DNA from: Nectonema munidae
Taxonomy: Eukaryota; Nematomorpha; Nectonematoida; Nectonematidae
Direction: 5' to 3'
NCBI GenBank assembly: GCA_030549495.1
Contig: JAUIRK010001017.1
Location: 1 to 64,000 of the forward strand
Length of the DNA: 64,000 nt
In this document: in pieces, positions 1 through 11,989 of the stretch
How positions within the stretch are numbered: position 1 is the first letter of the stretch
How the letters are laid out: each line of letters opens with the position of its first letter
Notes under the pieces: model-generated
Told to the model about the DNA's origin: nothing
The model's database searches: none
The model's input: only the letters and a program-made list of their open reading frames with translations
Made by a program: the position numbers and the translations under genes

Positions 1-129
1 CCCCATTTTTAAAGAAGGAAAGGTTGGTTGATTGGTTGGAGATATCAAAGCACTTTCAGCCGTAAGGCTATATGCTCGCATTATGCTTAAGATGGTTAAT
101 CACAGTTTTTGTGAATTTGTTTTTAGAGT

Positions 130-205
130 TGGGAGCCTTGGGGATCGAACCCCTGACCTTCAACTGTTAAGCTGAGAGGTACAGCCTAACAACCATTGAG
201 GCTCT
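130..205 (-). repeat. tRNA-like sequence (tRNA pseudogene or SINE head)
   Basis: On the minus strand this stretch has an internal promoter B box (GGTTCGATCCC type) and an A-box-like segment about 45 bases upstream. A short GAGCC/GGCTC pairing closes the ends. I could not fold a clean cloverleaf with a 7-base anticodon loop, so I do not call a functional tRNA. It resembles the tRNA-like unit at 45802-45874 in general design. Confidence 0.35.
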
Positions 206-384
206 AAAGAAGGAAAGGTGAAAGAGAAAGTTAAGAAAATAATGATGAAAAGAGTAGCTAAACAAAAAAAGAGTTTAAAAAATTTTTTATATACCAAAAT
301 TTTTAATTTTATGAAAAATTAAAACTAAAACAACTGTAATATGTATTTTATTGAATAAGGAAGTATATAAAATAAAAATTATAT

Positions 385-720
385 AAATTTTTACCTTATT
401 TTGTTTGTGCCCACGTGTGCCCACTGTTTAGAGATACCCAAGAAAACATGCTTGTTTCGTATATGCCTAAAAAAAACAAATACGTCTTCCTTTTATCTTC
501 TTTTCATAAATCTAAAAAAATCGACGACTCTGAAGCAAAAAAACCAGAAGTGATTATACATTACAACAAAACCAAAGTTGCTATTGATGTAGTTGATCAA
601 ATCACTGTTTTGCAAAATTCTTACTAAAAGTATAAAGACTTTCAATTCTCTCCATCGTTATTCGGAGTGTTAGAGCTACCAAGCGTTCAAAAAGAAGGTG
701 AAAGAGGATATTGGTTTTAA
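385..720 (+). pseudogene. piggyBac transposase relic (C-terminal part)
   Basis: The reading frame from 415 to 627 gives a peptide with VSYMPKKNKYVFLLSS, then KPEVIIHYNKTK and DVVDQI. This matches the late catalytic region of piggyBac-family DDE transposases, where the third catalytic Asp lies in a GVDxxDQ motif; here the glycine and neighbours are altered (AIDVVDQ). A stop follows directly and the rest of the domain is unreadable. It is a short decayed fragment with no identified termini. Confidence 0.6.
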
Positions 721-1254
721 GCGTTAATTTTTCTTTTTGTTGCTTTGTGTAACTTCTTTCTTCTAATTTTTTCTTTTTTTTGCGAAATCTTTTGTTCATA
801 TATTTTTACATATTATATATATATGTGCATATGTATATAAATGTAAATATAAAATTACTTTTTTCTTAATTACTTATGCCATTATTTAGTAATAATCTTT
901 ACTTTACTTTCATTGCGTATATATATTTGAGTATGAATACATACACACATACATCCATACATATATATTACTTCCATTTCAAGAGTGGATCATCTCGATG
1001 ATTATTTTCATAACCTTTGGCCCTCTTTTTTTAATGTTATCTTATGTTTCATTTTCATGTTTATATTGTTTGCGTTTTCCTTCTTTTAATTCATGTTTTT
1101 AATAAATACTTACATACTTACCACACTGTAGGTTTATTCATAAACTTGGTCTTTACGCATTTGATTTTGCATCTTGTAATCTGCTTACTTCTTAACTCGA
1201 GTCAAGATATCAATCGGTATTTGTAAATCTAACATCATCTAACTTAAAAATGAT
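721..1254. other. AT-rich stretch without a recognised gene
   Basis: The sequence is AT-rich with short TA and CA microsatellite patches. The segment around 980-1030 (GGATCATCTCGATGATTATTTTC) resembles the 3' region of the LINE at 57260-57285 (CCAGTCATCTCGATGG), so it may be the 3' end of another LINE copy. No coding signal was recognised. Confidence 0.4.
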
Positions 1255-1850
1255 GAATCTGGATTTTCTCTGGGCTTGATCTTTGGGCCATTATTGTTCT
1301 TGATTTACTTTAATGACATTTCTGTTGTTTGTATTGGCAATGATTTGCTAATGTATGCTGACGATATAATTATCTTAGTTCCTTTTAAAGAGCACTTCTC
1401 ACTTGATGGTTTTAATTGAGTTTTAAAGTGTGCAAGATAATTCTCTAGAAGTTAACTTAAATAAATACAAAGCGATGTTTTTCTCTAATAGTACCACCGC
1501 TTGTAAGCCTGATTTTATGATTGGATTTGTTGAACAATTTAACTTCTTAGGTCTAGTTATTTTCAATAAATTAAATTGGAATGCACATTATTATTTTATA
1601 ATTTCTAAATTGAATTTAGCTATGAGTTAATTAAGGGCTTTTCCTCTTATAATTAAACTCTACTGTATAAAGCGCTTTTTCTCCTTCACCTTCTTTATAG
1701 TATTGAAAATTGGGGATACACATATAATGAATCATTTTTTATTACTCAGAAAAGAGCTCTGCTAATTATTTTCAATAAACATTATGATTTCCATAAAACA
1801 AACCTTTACCTTATTATTCAAAATGAACAGCTGTTCATTTGTATTGCCTC
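1255..1850 (+). pseudogene. Non-LTR retrotransposon (LINE) reverse transcriptase relic
   Basis: Frames in this stretch read GPLLFLIYFNDI, then a reverse-transcriptase catalytic motif MYADDIIILV at about 1350-1380. Downstream come NLNKYKAMFFSN and FNFLGLVIFNKLNWNAHY, the usual order of RT palm and thumb blocks in jockey/CR1-type LINEs. Stops at about 1418 and 1627 break the frame, so it is a dead fragment. No ORF1, endonuclease or intact 3' end was recognised. The YADD core and the following LG(L/V) block make the RT call fairly secure; the exact clade is not determined. Confidence 0.7.
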
Positions 1851-3694
1851 GTTTTCGGTTACTTAAATCCAAACTTTGTTTAAAATTCAGATCATGTAAA
1901 CTATGGAATTCTTTGTTTCTTTATATATGATTCCTTACCAATAGTTAAAAAAATTATTTGACTTTTTTCTTTCTGAATATGATATTAAATGTAACATAAA
2001 AATAGTTATTCTTTTTTTCATTCATAAATGTGTATACTTTGTCTTTAGTTATTTTTATTTTTAAATATAAGAATGGTTTTAGATTCAAGCGGTTCCTACG
2101 AACTTTTTATTCAACCATTTATACAAATAACTAACTTCTTTTTTTTATGCCATGATATATTTATTTTGATTGTCTATACGACTAGTGTGTTTTGTTACAT
2201 GTATTTTGTAATTTGTATTTGTATAATAAATTTATCTTCTTCTTGTACATTTTAATTTTACTTCAAAAATGTATTCTTCAGTTTTTATTTTCGGTTCGCT
2301 TAAGTTTTTCCCCACATTTCCTCCTCAATTCTAATATATACAATTTGATTTATATTTGTATATATCTTATCAATTATATTATTAGATCTTTACTTATACT
2401 TTTATCTCTTATATTATATTCGAAATCTTTTTTCATTTTTTATAAGATATCTCTATATTTTTCCATCTTTCCTGTTTTTCTCTTTTTTTATATTATTTAT
2501 TTTCCAAGTGTATCCACCTCTAGCTGTTGGAATTTCGACGAAGCCTTACCAATTCCATTTCCACCATTGCTCGAAGAATAGCTATAACTCATCCCAGTTA
2601 ATGGATTTTTTTTCTCGAATGTGATTCTTATTTGTAATGATTTATTTTTGAATAAATTTTGTTCTTCTTAAAAAAATTGTTCACTTTTTGCCCCTCTGTT
2701 AAATAGTTAGAGGAAACAAAAGCAATATCAAAAATAATATATGTAACAATACTCACTAGTTCTTAGAATACTAAAGTCTTCTATATGACCTAGATATCAA
2801 ATATCTCTACATCTTTATGCTAATTGATGCTTAGCTTATTAAGTTGATAAAAATTGAGGCCATGTAAGACTGCTTTGCAAACAATTGTCTTGTCAGAAAA
2901 CTCACATAGAATTTGCTTCTTCTGTAAACAACACTGAAAGTTTCTTTCTTTGTGCTACAAATGTTTTTTCTTCTCATTTTCATAACTTTTATGTCTTTAA
3001 GTTATATTTAATTGAAAAATCACATTTTTTAAAATTTGATTATTTTTTTCCTCTAACAACTCTATTTTATTATAAAGTATGGTACTTTTTGATTTAAAAT
3101 TTTTCAATTTTTTTTATAAATATTAATTACTGTTATGATTTTATTTTTGTAAGATGTTTAATTTATAGGACATGGTGGCATGGAGCTTATTAGGATTTAG
3201 AAACAAATACACTCGTGTCCCATAATTTTAATAAAGCGTTGGGATTTTTTTAAAAAGCAAAGCCTGTCATTAGGCTTAGAACTTCTATTTTGTATTTTCA
3301 AATTGTTAACAAATTTTTCGATAGATTTTTGTGAAAATTGCTAGAAAAAATAAATGAACATATTTTTTTCTAAATTTTAAAAATTTTCATGAAAAAAATT
3401 ATCAAAAAACCCTAATTTTCATTTTTATCCTAATTATAAAAGTATCTTTTAGTATGAAATTATGCTTCTTTTATGAAATAAATTTTTTTCCTTATTTTTT
3501 TTTTACCTTTTTTGTTTGAGACACTATACTCGCATTATGTTTTTGCCAAATATTTATCGTCATTGAAAAAAATAGTTTGTCAACAATGGTTATAAAAAAA
3601 CAAAAAAATCTAAAAACTGAATAAATGAAAGATATCCTTTGTATTTGTTAAGATTTTTTAGCACTTATACGAGTGGTGTGACAAGACCATGCGA
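1851..3694. other. AT-rich noncoding stretch
   Basis: This segment is very AT-rich with long T and A runs. The short open frames have low-complexity Phe/Ile/Leu-rich translations typical of random AT-rich DNA. The first 400 bases may still belong to the decayed LINE. I see no gene, and no repeat with recognisable ends. Confidence 0.5.
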
Positions 3695-3990
3695 CAGTGG
3701 CGTTCTATGTTTTTAAAGGGAGGCGGGCGAGTGGGGGGCTTTATTCGGACAAGCAAATACAGAATATTTTTGAAAGTTTTTTTGTTTAATTTATACTTTT
3801 ATATGTTTTATTCTATATAGTCATGTTCAAATATAACTCAAATTGACAATAAATTTTAAAAAAATTTACAAAATATTTACAAGAAAGTTCATTTTATTCA
3901 AAGTTACCTCGTGATATAAAGTGGGAGGGGCAGCAAAAAACTTGGTGGGAGGGGGGGGGGGGCTTGGGCTCCTCTTTGAAATCACCACTG
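3695..3990. mobile_element. Probable hAT-type MITE
   Basis: The 296-bp segment begins CAGTGGCG and ends CCACTG, giving short terminal inverted repeats of the hAT CAGTG type. The 8-bp flanks (CCATGCGA and CCACGTCA) agree at only five positions, so the target duplication is eroded or my edge is off. The interior has G-rich runs near both ends, as in the other hAT MITEs of this window. It has no coding capacity. Confidence 0.45.
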
Positions 3991-4217
3991 CCACGTCAGA
4001 CAACGAAATATATAGAAAGTATATGTAACAATGAATTCAAGAAAACCAACTTCCAATTAAGATTTTTTAATGAAAACGTGCATAGTTTTTTATTAGGTGC
4101 TTGATTCAAAATATTTATAATCTTAAAAAATATGTTATGATCAAAAATTTTATTATTTGGAAGATATATCTAAATACACTCATGTATATCGATATATATA
4201 CTCATGTATATGGATTT

Positions 4218-5026
4218 GTATGGAGCAGGGCCGTATCAAGGGGGACAGCAGTTGGGGCAATTGCCCTGGGGAGCCACACCTAGGGGGCGCCATTTCATTG
4301 CCCAGTCATCAACTTTAGGGGGTGAGGCGTGGGGAAAAAATTCTTCTTCCAAGGGAAAGCAGCCATCGAGTCAAGTTTTTTAGACTTGTTCAGGCTCAAC
4401 GTCCTACTAAGCCTTGATCAAGAAGGTCGGCAAAATCTCAGCCATCAGTTTGTTGGAAAATATGCCACTGACGTCAACGCAGCAGAGCTTGAGGTGGAAA
4501 TTGAGGACATTCAAATATTTTTGAAACTTTGGAAGGAAAAATCGGCAAACGCTATGGAGTTACTTGGTTTCCTGTCCCCCCACTCAGGTCTCTTTCCGAA
4601 TCTACAAGTGGCTCTAAGGATCATGCTGGCAATTGGAACTTCTATTGCATCCTGTGAAAGGTCATACACCAAGCTAAAACTTATTAAGTCCTACCTAAGG
4701 AGCACTATGGGGCATGCCCGCCTCCATGGCTCTTATGAGCATTTAGAAAGAAGTTCTCGATTATTCTGATTTTGACCAAGTTATCGATAATTTTGCTGCT
4801 GCTAAAGCACGAAAAATGAACATCTAATGGAGACTGTCTTTGACTCAGTCAGTATATATCTGAATTATGTGGCTTAATATAAATGTGAGCATTTTTTTTC
4901 TAAATCACTTTTTAAGACAGAATGGGGTGGGGATGAGTGAGAAAAGAAAGAGCAAGAGGTGAGTGGCTCCATTCAGGACCTTTGCCCTGGGGCGCCAGGA
5001 TCCCTTGATACGGCCCTGGTATGGAG
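4218..5026 (+). mobile_element. hAT element, internally deleted copy with perfect 8-bp target duplication
   Basis: The element body is 4226-5018 (793 bp), flanked on both sides by the identical octamer GTATGGAG. The ends are inverted repeats starting CAGGGCCGTATCAAGGG, perfect over 17 bp. An 8-bp duplication and CAGGG ends are diagnostic of hAT transposons. The interior keeps only the 3' part of a transposase frame. The perfect duplication implies a fairly recent insertion, by cross-mobilisation since the copy is not autonomous. The ends resemble those of the larger hAT at 20432-24141, which share only CAGGGCCG. Confidence 0.9.
4329..4827 (+). pseudogene. hAT transposase C-terminal fragment (dimerisation domain)
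   Basis: The frame from 4329 contains LFPNLQVALRIMLAIG, then SIASCERSYTKLKLIK and SYLRSTMGHARL. This is the hAT C-terminal dimerisation region including the last catalytic Glu (in CER). Around 4735 a frameshift moves the rest into another frame, which carries a TAG and then LDYSDFDQVIDNF and a stop at 4825. The zinc finger and the two catalytic Asp regions are missing, so the protein is non-functional. Confidence 0.8.
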
Positions 5027-5309
5027 ATTACAACTTGTTTCGTTGCGGTTTTTTCTTTTTTTCAATTATATAATGTACCATCTTAAATTCCTATAAGTAG
5101 AGATGAATATAGTAATATTTTTATTTCGAAATTTTTAAAATTTTTTTGGTAATATGACAAATGACAAATATAATGATCTCACTATACTTTCAATGCAAAA
5201 TATGGTTGAAAAACGTACCAGTAAAAATATGTGCTTTGATTTATTTTTAGAAAAATTACTATCTTTTGACATCAAACTATTTATGAACTTTTTCTAAGTA
5301 CACATAGCA

Positions 5310-5690
5310 TAGATTGCTACAATCCGAGTTAAAATTAAAGGAACTAATCGTTCGAATAGAAATTTCTTTCAAGTTTTTTGAAAAACTACTTAAAATTGAA
5401 AAAAATGAACCAGTTTGCCATCAAACAACTAATCGAAAAATAAATTTTTGTCATTGGTTTGATACTCGTTCAATAACAATGATTAGGAACTTTATTAAGC
5501 TATCAGGTTTTAAGCTGAGAAAAAGAAAAGACGTGGTAAAAAAGATGGCATTGTGCAGACAATACTTTAAATGATAATAAATACATGGTAGGTGTTGATT
5601 TATCGAATCAAATCAAAAACGCTTATTTAGTTTTAAAGAAACTGTATGATTGATGTTCAAAATCTTTTTTGGAATTTAAACAAGTCATTG
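5310..5690 (+). pseudogene. piggyBac transposase relic
   Basis: An open frame at 5314-5574 encodes KINFCHWFDTRSITMI and other poorly conserved residues. A shifted frame at about 5572-5651 reads NKYMVGVDLSNQIKNAY, the block around the third catalytic Asp of piggyBac transposases (GVDLSNQ). At least one frameshift and several stops separate the parts. No TTAA-flanked ends were identified. This copy differs in sequence from the relic at 385-720 and from the nearly intact copy at 31537-33256. Confidence 0.6.
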
Positions 5691-8600
5691 CGGATTGAAG
5701 TGTTCTCAATCTGAAAGAATCCAGCTTTTTTTAGCTTCCAGTTTAGTGAAACAGGAAACCGTTGCTATGTATGAACCCAAAACAAAAAAGACAACAGAAC
5801 ATCTATATTTTGTGGAAATTGCCAAAAGTTTTTTTGTATTCAGAAGAAGCGTAATTGTTTTTACAATTTTCCAATTTAGACTACAATTATTTTTAATACA
5901 AAATTTTTATTTTCCCATTTGTAAATTTAACTTTTGCTGTAATTTTTGATTTAGCTAAAATATCATAATTTGCAAAATAAAATGAAAATTTTTATCAAAA
6001 CTACGTCAAAAATAATTGTTTGTGCGGACCAAAGTTTATACTTTCAAACTAAGGTTCTGTAATTATTGATTATTGATAATATGATATAAAACTAGCGATA
6101 AAGAATTTTTTGTTATAATTTAAGCAAAAATCAACAATTATATAACAATAACAATAATAATAATTGGAATCGCATTTTATCAATGTCAAAAAAATGTCCA
6201 TTTTGTTGGATAAAGCGGAATGGGATCTCGCTGCCCCATACAAAAATCGAGAGGATCGAGGCAGCGTTAATCAATCAAAAATGTTTTTGTTAAGTTTTTC
6301 AATGAAACGTTTAAATATTTTTTATATTGTTTGTGTTCTTTATACATTTATTTTATTTGATTTTAAGCCATTGCCATGGTTTGCTCGCAAAAACGATGAC
6401 CTAAGTAAAGCACGATGCTCATATGACCATGACATTTTATTTCTATATTTTTAGCAGATCTAAAAAAGCTTAAAAAAGAAAAGCTTTGAGTGTTTAAAAA
6501 GCAAATTTATACAAATGTAACTTTCTCATAAATGGGTTGAAATAATCATTTTGTGCTTTTTTTTTAATGAAACTGTTTTTATTACTACTCTGCCTAAGTC
6601 AAAGTCTTTACTAGTTCCAATTTATTTGACTTAGCAAAGTTTATTATATGATTTAGATTTATTAGTTTAAGATTTCCAGAAATCCTTGAATTATTGCTAT
6701 TTTATATCATCAAAAAAAGATAGATTAACTCTTTCATATTGATTATTGATCAGAATATATTTGTTTATCTATGCACCGAATACATGCACACAAATCCTAG
6801 GTACGTGGAAAGAGGAAAAATCTCTTTTTGTGTGTGTAATGTGTATTTTCTATATATAAAATATATATTATTATGGATCTATGAAATTTAATTGTCATAA
6901 GATTTCTTTGAAACGGAATTAATTCGACACGAGGTTCCGACATCGAGTTTGTTCTCGGGAAAAAGAAAGTTTCTTAGATAACAAAACGAGATTCCGTGAT
7001 CACTAACTTAATAACTATTTTAAACTTAAATAAAGTTTAATTTTTTACTAGGAAAGTTACTAACTAACAAATTGAGCCTGCCATATGGAGCTTTAGCTCT
7101 TAACTCTTTATTTTTATTTCCTACTTCACCATGGTTCTGTTAATGCATCTATCATAACAATGATTTCATCTTTTAAGACATTTTTGGAATTATTTTAACT
7201 TATTAAAAATAAATTTGATTAATTCATCTTTTTCGACATTTAAAATCATAATAAAATTCGCCTCCAAAAAGATTTTGATCTTGTCGGCGCCTTTAACTAG
7301 CTAAGTGTCTACTGAGTAACTTCATAATTAAAGTTACTTAATTAAATCTGATAAAAGTTGTTAAATTTAAAAGACTTATTGAACACTGAACATTTTAAGG
7401 TGAATAGTTTTTGTCGAAATTTTGTTTTGTTTTCATCCAAATATCTTTTTCAATGTTTTCGAAATATATGTACTATATGAACTATATGTATTATATGTAT
7501 GTGAATTTTGTATCAAAAAGTGCATGTAAAAATGAAGGACTATAACAGTGTCCATAATTATAAAGAAATAATATTTTTCCCCTTATGATTGAAATATAAT
7601 AACAAATTTTTCTGCTCTACTTCTATGCCCAATTTTATAATGAATCATTTCTCTCAAATTCATCTTTCCTCATTCTATACTATATATATATAGCAGTGGC
7701 GTATCCTAAGATTGAAAGTAAAGCGTGCGTAATTAAAAAAAATTTCAAAAATGAAATAACCCAAAACTTTTGTGGTATGAAGTATTTAAAATTAAGAAAC
7801 TAAACATTTATTTATATATAAGCGACATTCTTCTCTCTTGTAACAAAACTTTTGCCAAGAATTTATCATAAAGACAACCTTTTTTCCAGAGCTCGATGAG
7901 AAGAAGCCTTTCTATGAAGATTTAAGGTCGTTCAATCTTACGATTGCGTTGCTCAATAAATGTTTATCTTTCTTTATCGTGGAAAAGAAAATTCCTTCTT
8001 TTTTTGTTTCAATCAAGGAAAAAATACCTGTTATTCTTAACCTTCCACAGCACGCCTAACAATTTGAAAACACCCACTTCGAGGGGCTCCTACTCACTTT
8101 GGGAAGCAATGTCCTATTCCGATCGATTAACTTCACACGGTTTAGAACTAAATGAATGCGGAGTATTTTTTACCTCGATTTAAACGCTTATTTTTTATCT
8201 ACACCATTATAAAAAAATAACCTACAAGCTATATTTAAATAATTTAAAGCACATTATGCAGACTTTCAAAATCTTTAAACTAGCGTAAAAACATTGCTAA
8301 TAAAGTGTAATTATCTTCAAACAAAAATGCTTAATACGGTAGATTTGAGTGTCAAAACAAAATCAGCTCTAACTATTCGTGTTAGTGGCATAAATATGGG
8401 AAATAGTTTGCCTTACATTCGGTTAAAAAAAGTTGTATAAAATATGTATCGTTTGTTTCTGATAAGCTTATTAAAATTTATTACTTAAGTCAATTCTATT
8501 CCTTCTCTGAATTATAAAAGTAATGGGTTATTTATTAATTGGAAATAATGAAAACTACCAAATCGGCTTGCTTTGAAAAATTTGAAAGGAAAAAGAAACG

Positions 8601-9390
8601 AAAAGCAAAAGGGAGCCATCAGTTGTCTTAAATCATATGTCAAATTATGTATCCAATAGAAATTTGCTGTCCGCTTATAATCGAAGAGTGATCATTTATC
8701 TTGTAACAAAAATAATTCAAACTAAAAACCTATGAATAAGAATGAAATGTAGAAATGTTGACATACGAAAAATGAATGAGTAGAAGAATTATTATTGATA
8801 GAATTTGGAGATGATGAGTTTTTTTACTACACATCAAAAGAGTTGGATTGAATGTACTATAGAGTACAATGCTAAGTACTTGGATGTACTAGGAAGGCAC
8901 ATTTCCCTCTTTCTTACACAAACTTATATAAGGCATAGAAAGGCGTGCTAAAATAAGATAGCACTACCAATAAAATGGGAGACACATCATTTTCTTATGT
9001 ATCAACTTTGTGTGGATTTATGCTCTCTTTTTTACAACATTCACAGTATCCAGATATGATACAAGGGGCTTGCTTTGCTAAAGAAAACAACGTGGTACTT
9101 CATCATCACAATGAATGTAGTTCACTAGGAATAATATAAGCACGCCTCATATGCTTTTCGTATATATTTCTTTCTACTGTGATTATGTTCTCTCTCTTTA
9201 TTCCAGATTCTAATATAGTTATTAGAAGTCGTTTTTGGAACAAGAGCAAACCTTAGTTTTTTTATATCGAAAATCGGGATTTCCATCCTATTTTTTTAAA
9301 TATTATTCTTTTACATATGTTTTATAAGTTCTATAGATCATAAACATGAAAAAGTGAAGCGAGGCAAATAATGTTTTGAAACGATGTTAT
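5691..9390. other. Intergenic AT-rich region, no recognised gene
   Basis: About 3.7 kb without a recognisable coding region. Frames at 5695-5949, 6164-6454 and 7944-8183 are open but show no family resemblance. An isolated hAT-like end (CAGTGGCGTATCC) lies at about 7695. A weak acceptor followed by a short open stretch at about 7891 (LDEKKPFYEDLR) could be an exon, but nothing supports it. The rest is AT-rich with no repeat I could define. Confidence 0.4.
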
Positions 9391-9912
9391 TTCACTCCAT
9401 TTTTGATTAAATACACTATTGTGTTTTAAGGAGTTGAAATGGCCAAATAAGTTTTAAGTAGATAATAATTATGCCTTTTTAGGAATTGAAATTGCTTCTC
9501 ACTGAGGAAATAAAAATAGCCCGTCAGGAATAGGTTTAAAATAAAAGCTCAACACGTAAATACTCAGAAATCAGTTTTGTTTCATTTATATATCATTCTA
9601 AATTTAGTATCAGTTATAAATTATAACTTAGATAAAAAAGCGTGTTAAAGATTAAGAATGAAATATAAATAAAACAAAACTGATTTCTGAGTATATACCT
9701 TTTAAGCTTTTATTCTAAGAGTGATTTTTCTAGAGTTTTTTAAAAAAAAATTTAAAACTTTTATAACCTGAAAGTCACTAATTGTTTATTATCACTTTCT
9801 CCCCATTTAGCAATTTCAATTCCTAAAGAGACATACTTGTTGTTTGATTAAAACTCAAAGTAGCAATTTCAATTCATTAAAACACAATAGTATACTTAAT
9901 CCAAAATGTTGG
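9391..9912. repeat. Foldback (long inverted repeat) element
   Basis: The left arm (about 9405-9620) and right arm (about 9640-9912) are inverted copies. The outer parts share ACTATTGTGTTTTAA followed by GA-TTGAAAT; the inner parts share TACTCAGAAATCAGTTTTGT. The loop is only about 20-60 bases, so a single strand could form a hairpin with arms over 200 bases. A single-arm relative occurs at about 43545-43590. There is no coding capacity. It is probably a foldback-type DNA transposon or an inverted duplication of one. Confidence 0.7.
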
Positions 9913-10831
9913 ACGATTATATATTATTCTTTTTTTGTATAAAAAATTAAAAATAGCTTTCAACTCATTTAACAATTGTATGGAGATGGGATAGTGCTTT
10001 TGAAATCAATTCGACAACAAGCTTTTTGATTTTTTCACTCAAAGGGAGTGTATTCTTAGATTGATTACAAAAATAAATTTGCTGAAGTAGACTACGACAA
10101 AATGGATATGGAACCGTATTATTTCGAACCTCTGTTTTATCGTTTTTACTGAGCATTCTCTTTTCGTCTGAGTTTTATAATGCTTCTTCATGTCAAGCTC
10201 TTTGCTTTTTCATGATGGAGGGAAGAAATAGAATTCAAATTCAAAAGGTAGTGAATGATGATTCTTAATATATGCTGCTCTCATCTTGAAATTAGTGTTA
10301 TTCTTCTTCAGATATGTTTTTGATTGCATAATTAATTAACCGAATGATTCCATATTCTAGAAAATATTTCTCTAGGATATTTCGCTTTTTTTATCTCATT
10401 ATAACTTTTTTGTTTATTCTCGTGAGAAAATTTTATAATCTATCTGCGTGCATGCATGTATGTGTGTATGTCTTTGTGTATGCGCTTATCTTCTGGTTGT
10501 GTGCTCCTTTAAATTTTTTGCTATTTGTTTGCTCTCTTATCCAAAAACATTTCTTCAAATATATTGTTTCTACTTATTTGCATTTTTTCACAGCATGTTT
10601 TTATGTTATAATAGTATATAGTATAATTATTTTTTAAATTTCACCTAAAAGTATCAAATGTATTATTTTATTTAATAATTATTAAATTTATTGTAAGTTT
10701 AATTTCAAGTATGTGTCGTCCATCTTACTTCATTTTTTAAGCCATTAAGAAAAATGCATACTTACATCTATAAAATCAGACCTGAAAAGCAATGAAAAAG
10801 TAAAAACAGTTTAACTCAATTCAAAGACTAA
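9913..10831. other. AT-rich stretch without recognised gene
   Basis: Open frames at 9965-10156 (-) and 10344-10637 (+) exist, but their translations have no recognised domain; the second is a hydrophobic low-complexity product of T-rich DNA. No clear repeats or RNA genes seen. Confidence 0.4.
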
Positions 10832-10996
10832 AAAATTATTGATTCTTTTAAATGTGACTTATTGGCAAAAATCGCAAATGACCCAATATGGATGCAATAT
10901 GTTGCGCAAAACGATCCACTGAGTGACCCCTTTTTGGTCCCCATGGAACGCTTTCGCGATCTCCTGAGGGAGCACGGACTCTATGGGAGCTTGAAG
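10832..10996 (+). other. Unrecognised coding-like segment (possible exon)
   Basis: A 165-bp open stretch with much higher GC content than its surroundings reads DPIWMQYVAQNDPLSDPF and then PMERFRDLLREHGLYGSLK. It ends at AAG followed by GTAGTG, a plausible splice donor. The composition looks like real protein, but there is no clear acceptor AG between the upstream stop at 10829 and the coding-like part. It may be a first exon, an exon of an unseen gene, or a transposon remnant. I do not recognise the family. Confidence 0.35.
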
Positions 10997-11989
10997 GTAG
11001 TGATTCAATTAGAATTACAAAGAAGGTAATTTGATTTGATAAAATTCGTGCAGTTATTGTGGGATTGGGAGTTTACAGTGCAGTATAATGTCGGGTAATA
11101 ATGGGGGGGGGGGGGGGGGGGTGTTCATTGGACAAAAATTATTTTATAATAAATTTTGAAAATTATAAAAAAAGTTTCCCTCCTTCTCCAACAAAATGTT
11201 GAAGATGTGCTCCTCTGATTTAGTTTATTTGACAATTATTTAGCTATACTTGGTGTTATTGAGAAATAATTTAATTTTAGTAAACAAATAAGCAAACATA
11301 CCAAATTAAAAAGATTTTTTTACTAATACTAACAAAATAATAAATAATTTTCCAAACTGACCATAACTAACTTAATAACACTACATTTAAGATTGCATTG
11401 TGAAAATTAATTTTTATTTATATATAAAATTTTTACATAAACTTTTTAGAATCTCACAATTATCTTTATAATCTTACAGCTTTCGGAATAAAAGAGTCTG
11501 CTGATGAGATTTAAATATTTGATGTATCCAACCCCTTCGGCTGACTATAAACTATTAGCCTGGGCAATGCTGATTCCAATTGGAGCTGAAATATGAAAAG
11601 TGTAATCTTAGTCTTATTTAATGAGTGTTAATTGGGAAGAATCGAAACTGGCAGTTAATAGAGGCGATCGTTAAAGCAGATTTGACTAATACTTTATCCA
11701 CCATATGAAACCAAAGAGGGGGATGCGTGCGTACCTTTGAATAAATTATTTGAACCGCTTCTCTTTTAGTAAAAATATTTGGGCCTTTCGCTAAATTTTT
11801 TGGCCAGCTAAAAATTTATTTCCATTAGAATTGGTCTCAAATTTTAAAAGTTTTTTCTCATTTGTAACAATTGAGGTGTGTTTTAGTGATGAAATAAGTA
11901 CCTTGTTTTTAGAACCGGTTCCGCTTCTGGTATCGTTGGTTGAAAACCGGGAATAAAAAAATTTTAAGTAGAAAAATAAATTTAATGTT
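10997..11989. other. Noncoding stretch with a 19-bp G run
   Basis: It contains an uninterrupted run of 19 G at 11103-11121. Such runs recur near hAT-like ends in this window, but no ends were found here. The segment 11520-11600 is less AT-rich and has a short open frame (LMYPTPSADYKLLAWAML) that I do not recognise. Confidence 0.4.

Noticed and set aside
130-205. Functional tRNA gene
   Set aside because: Pol III boxes are present but the anticodon arm and acceptor pairing are not regular; more likely a tRNA-derived repeat.
2073-2581. Hydrophobic open frames that look like membrane proteins
   Set aside because: Phe/Ile/Leu-rich translations arise from T-rich DNA; no conserved motif or splice structure.
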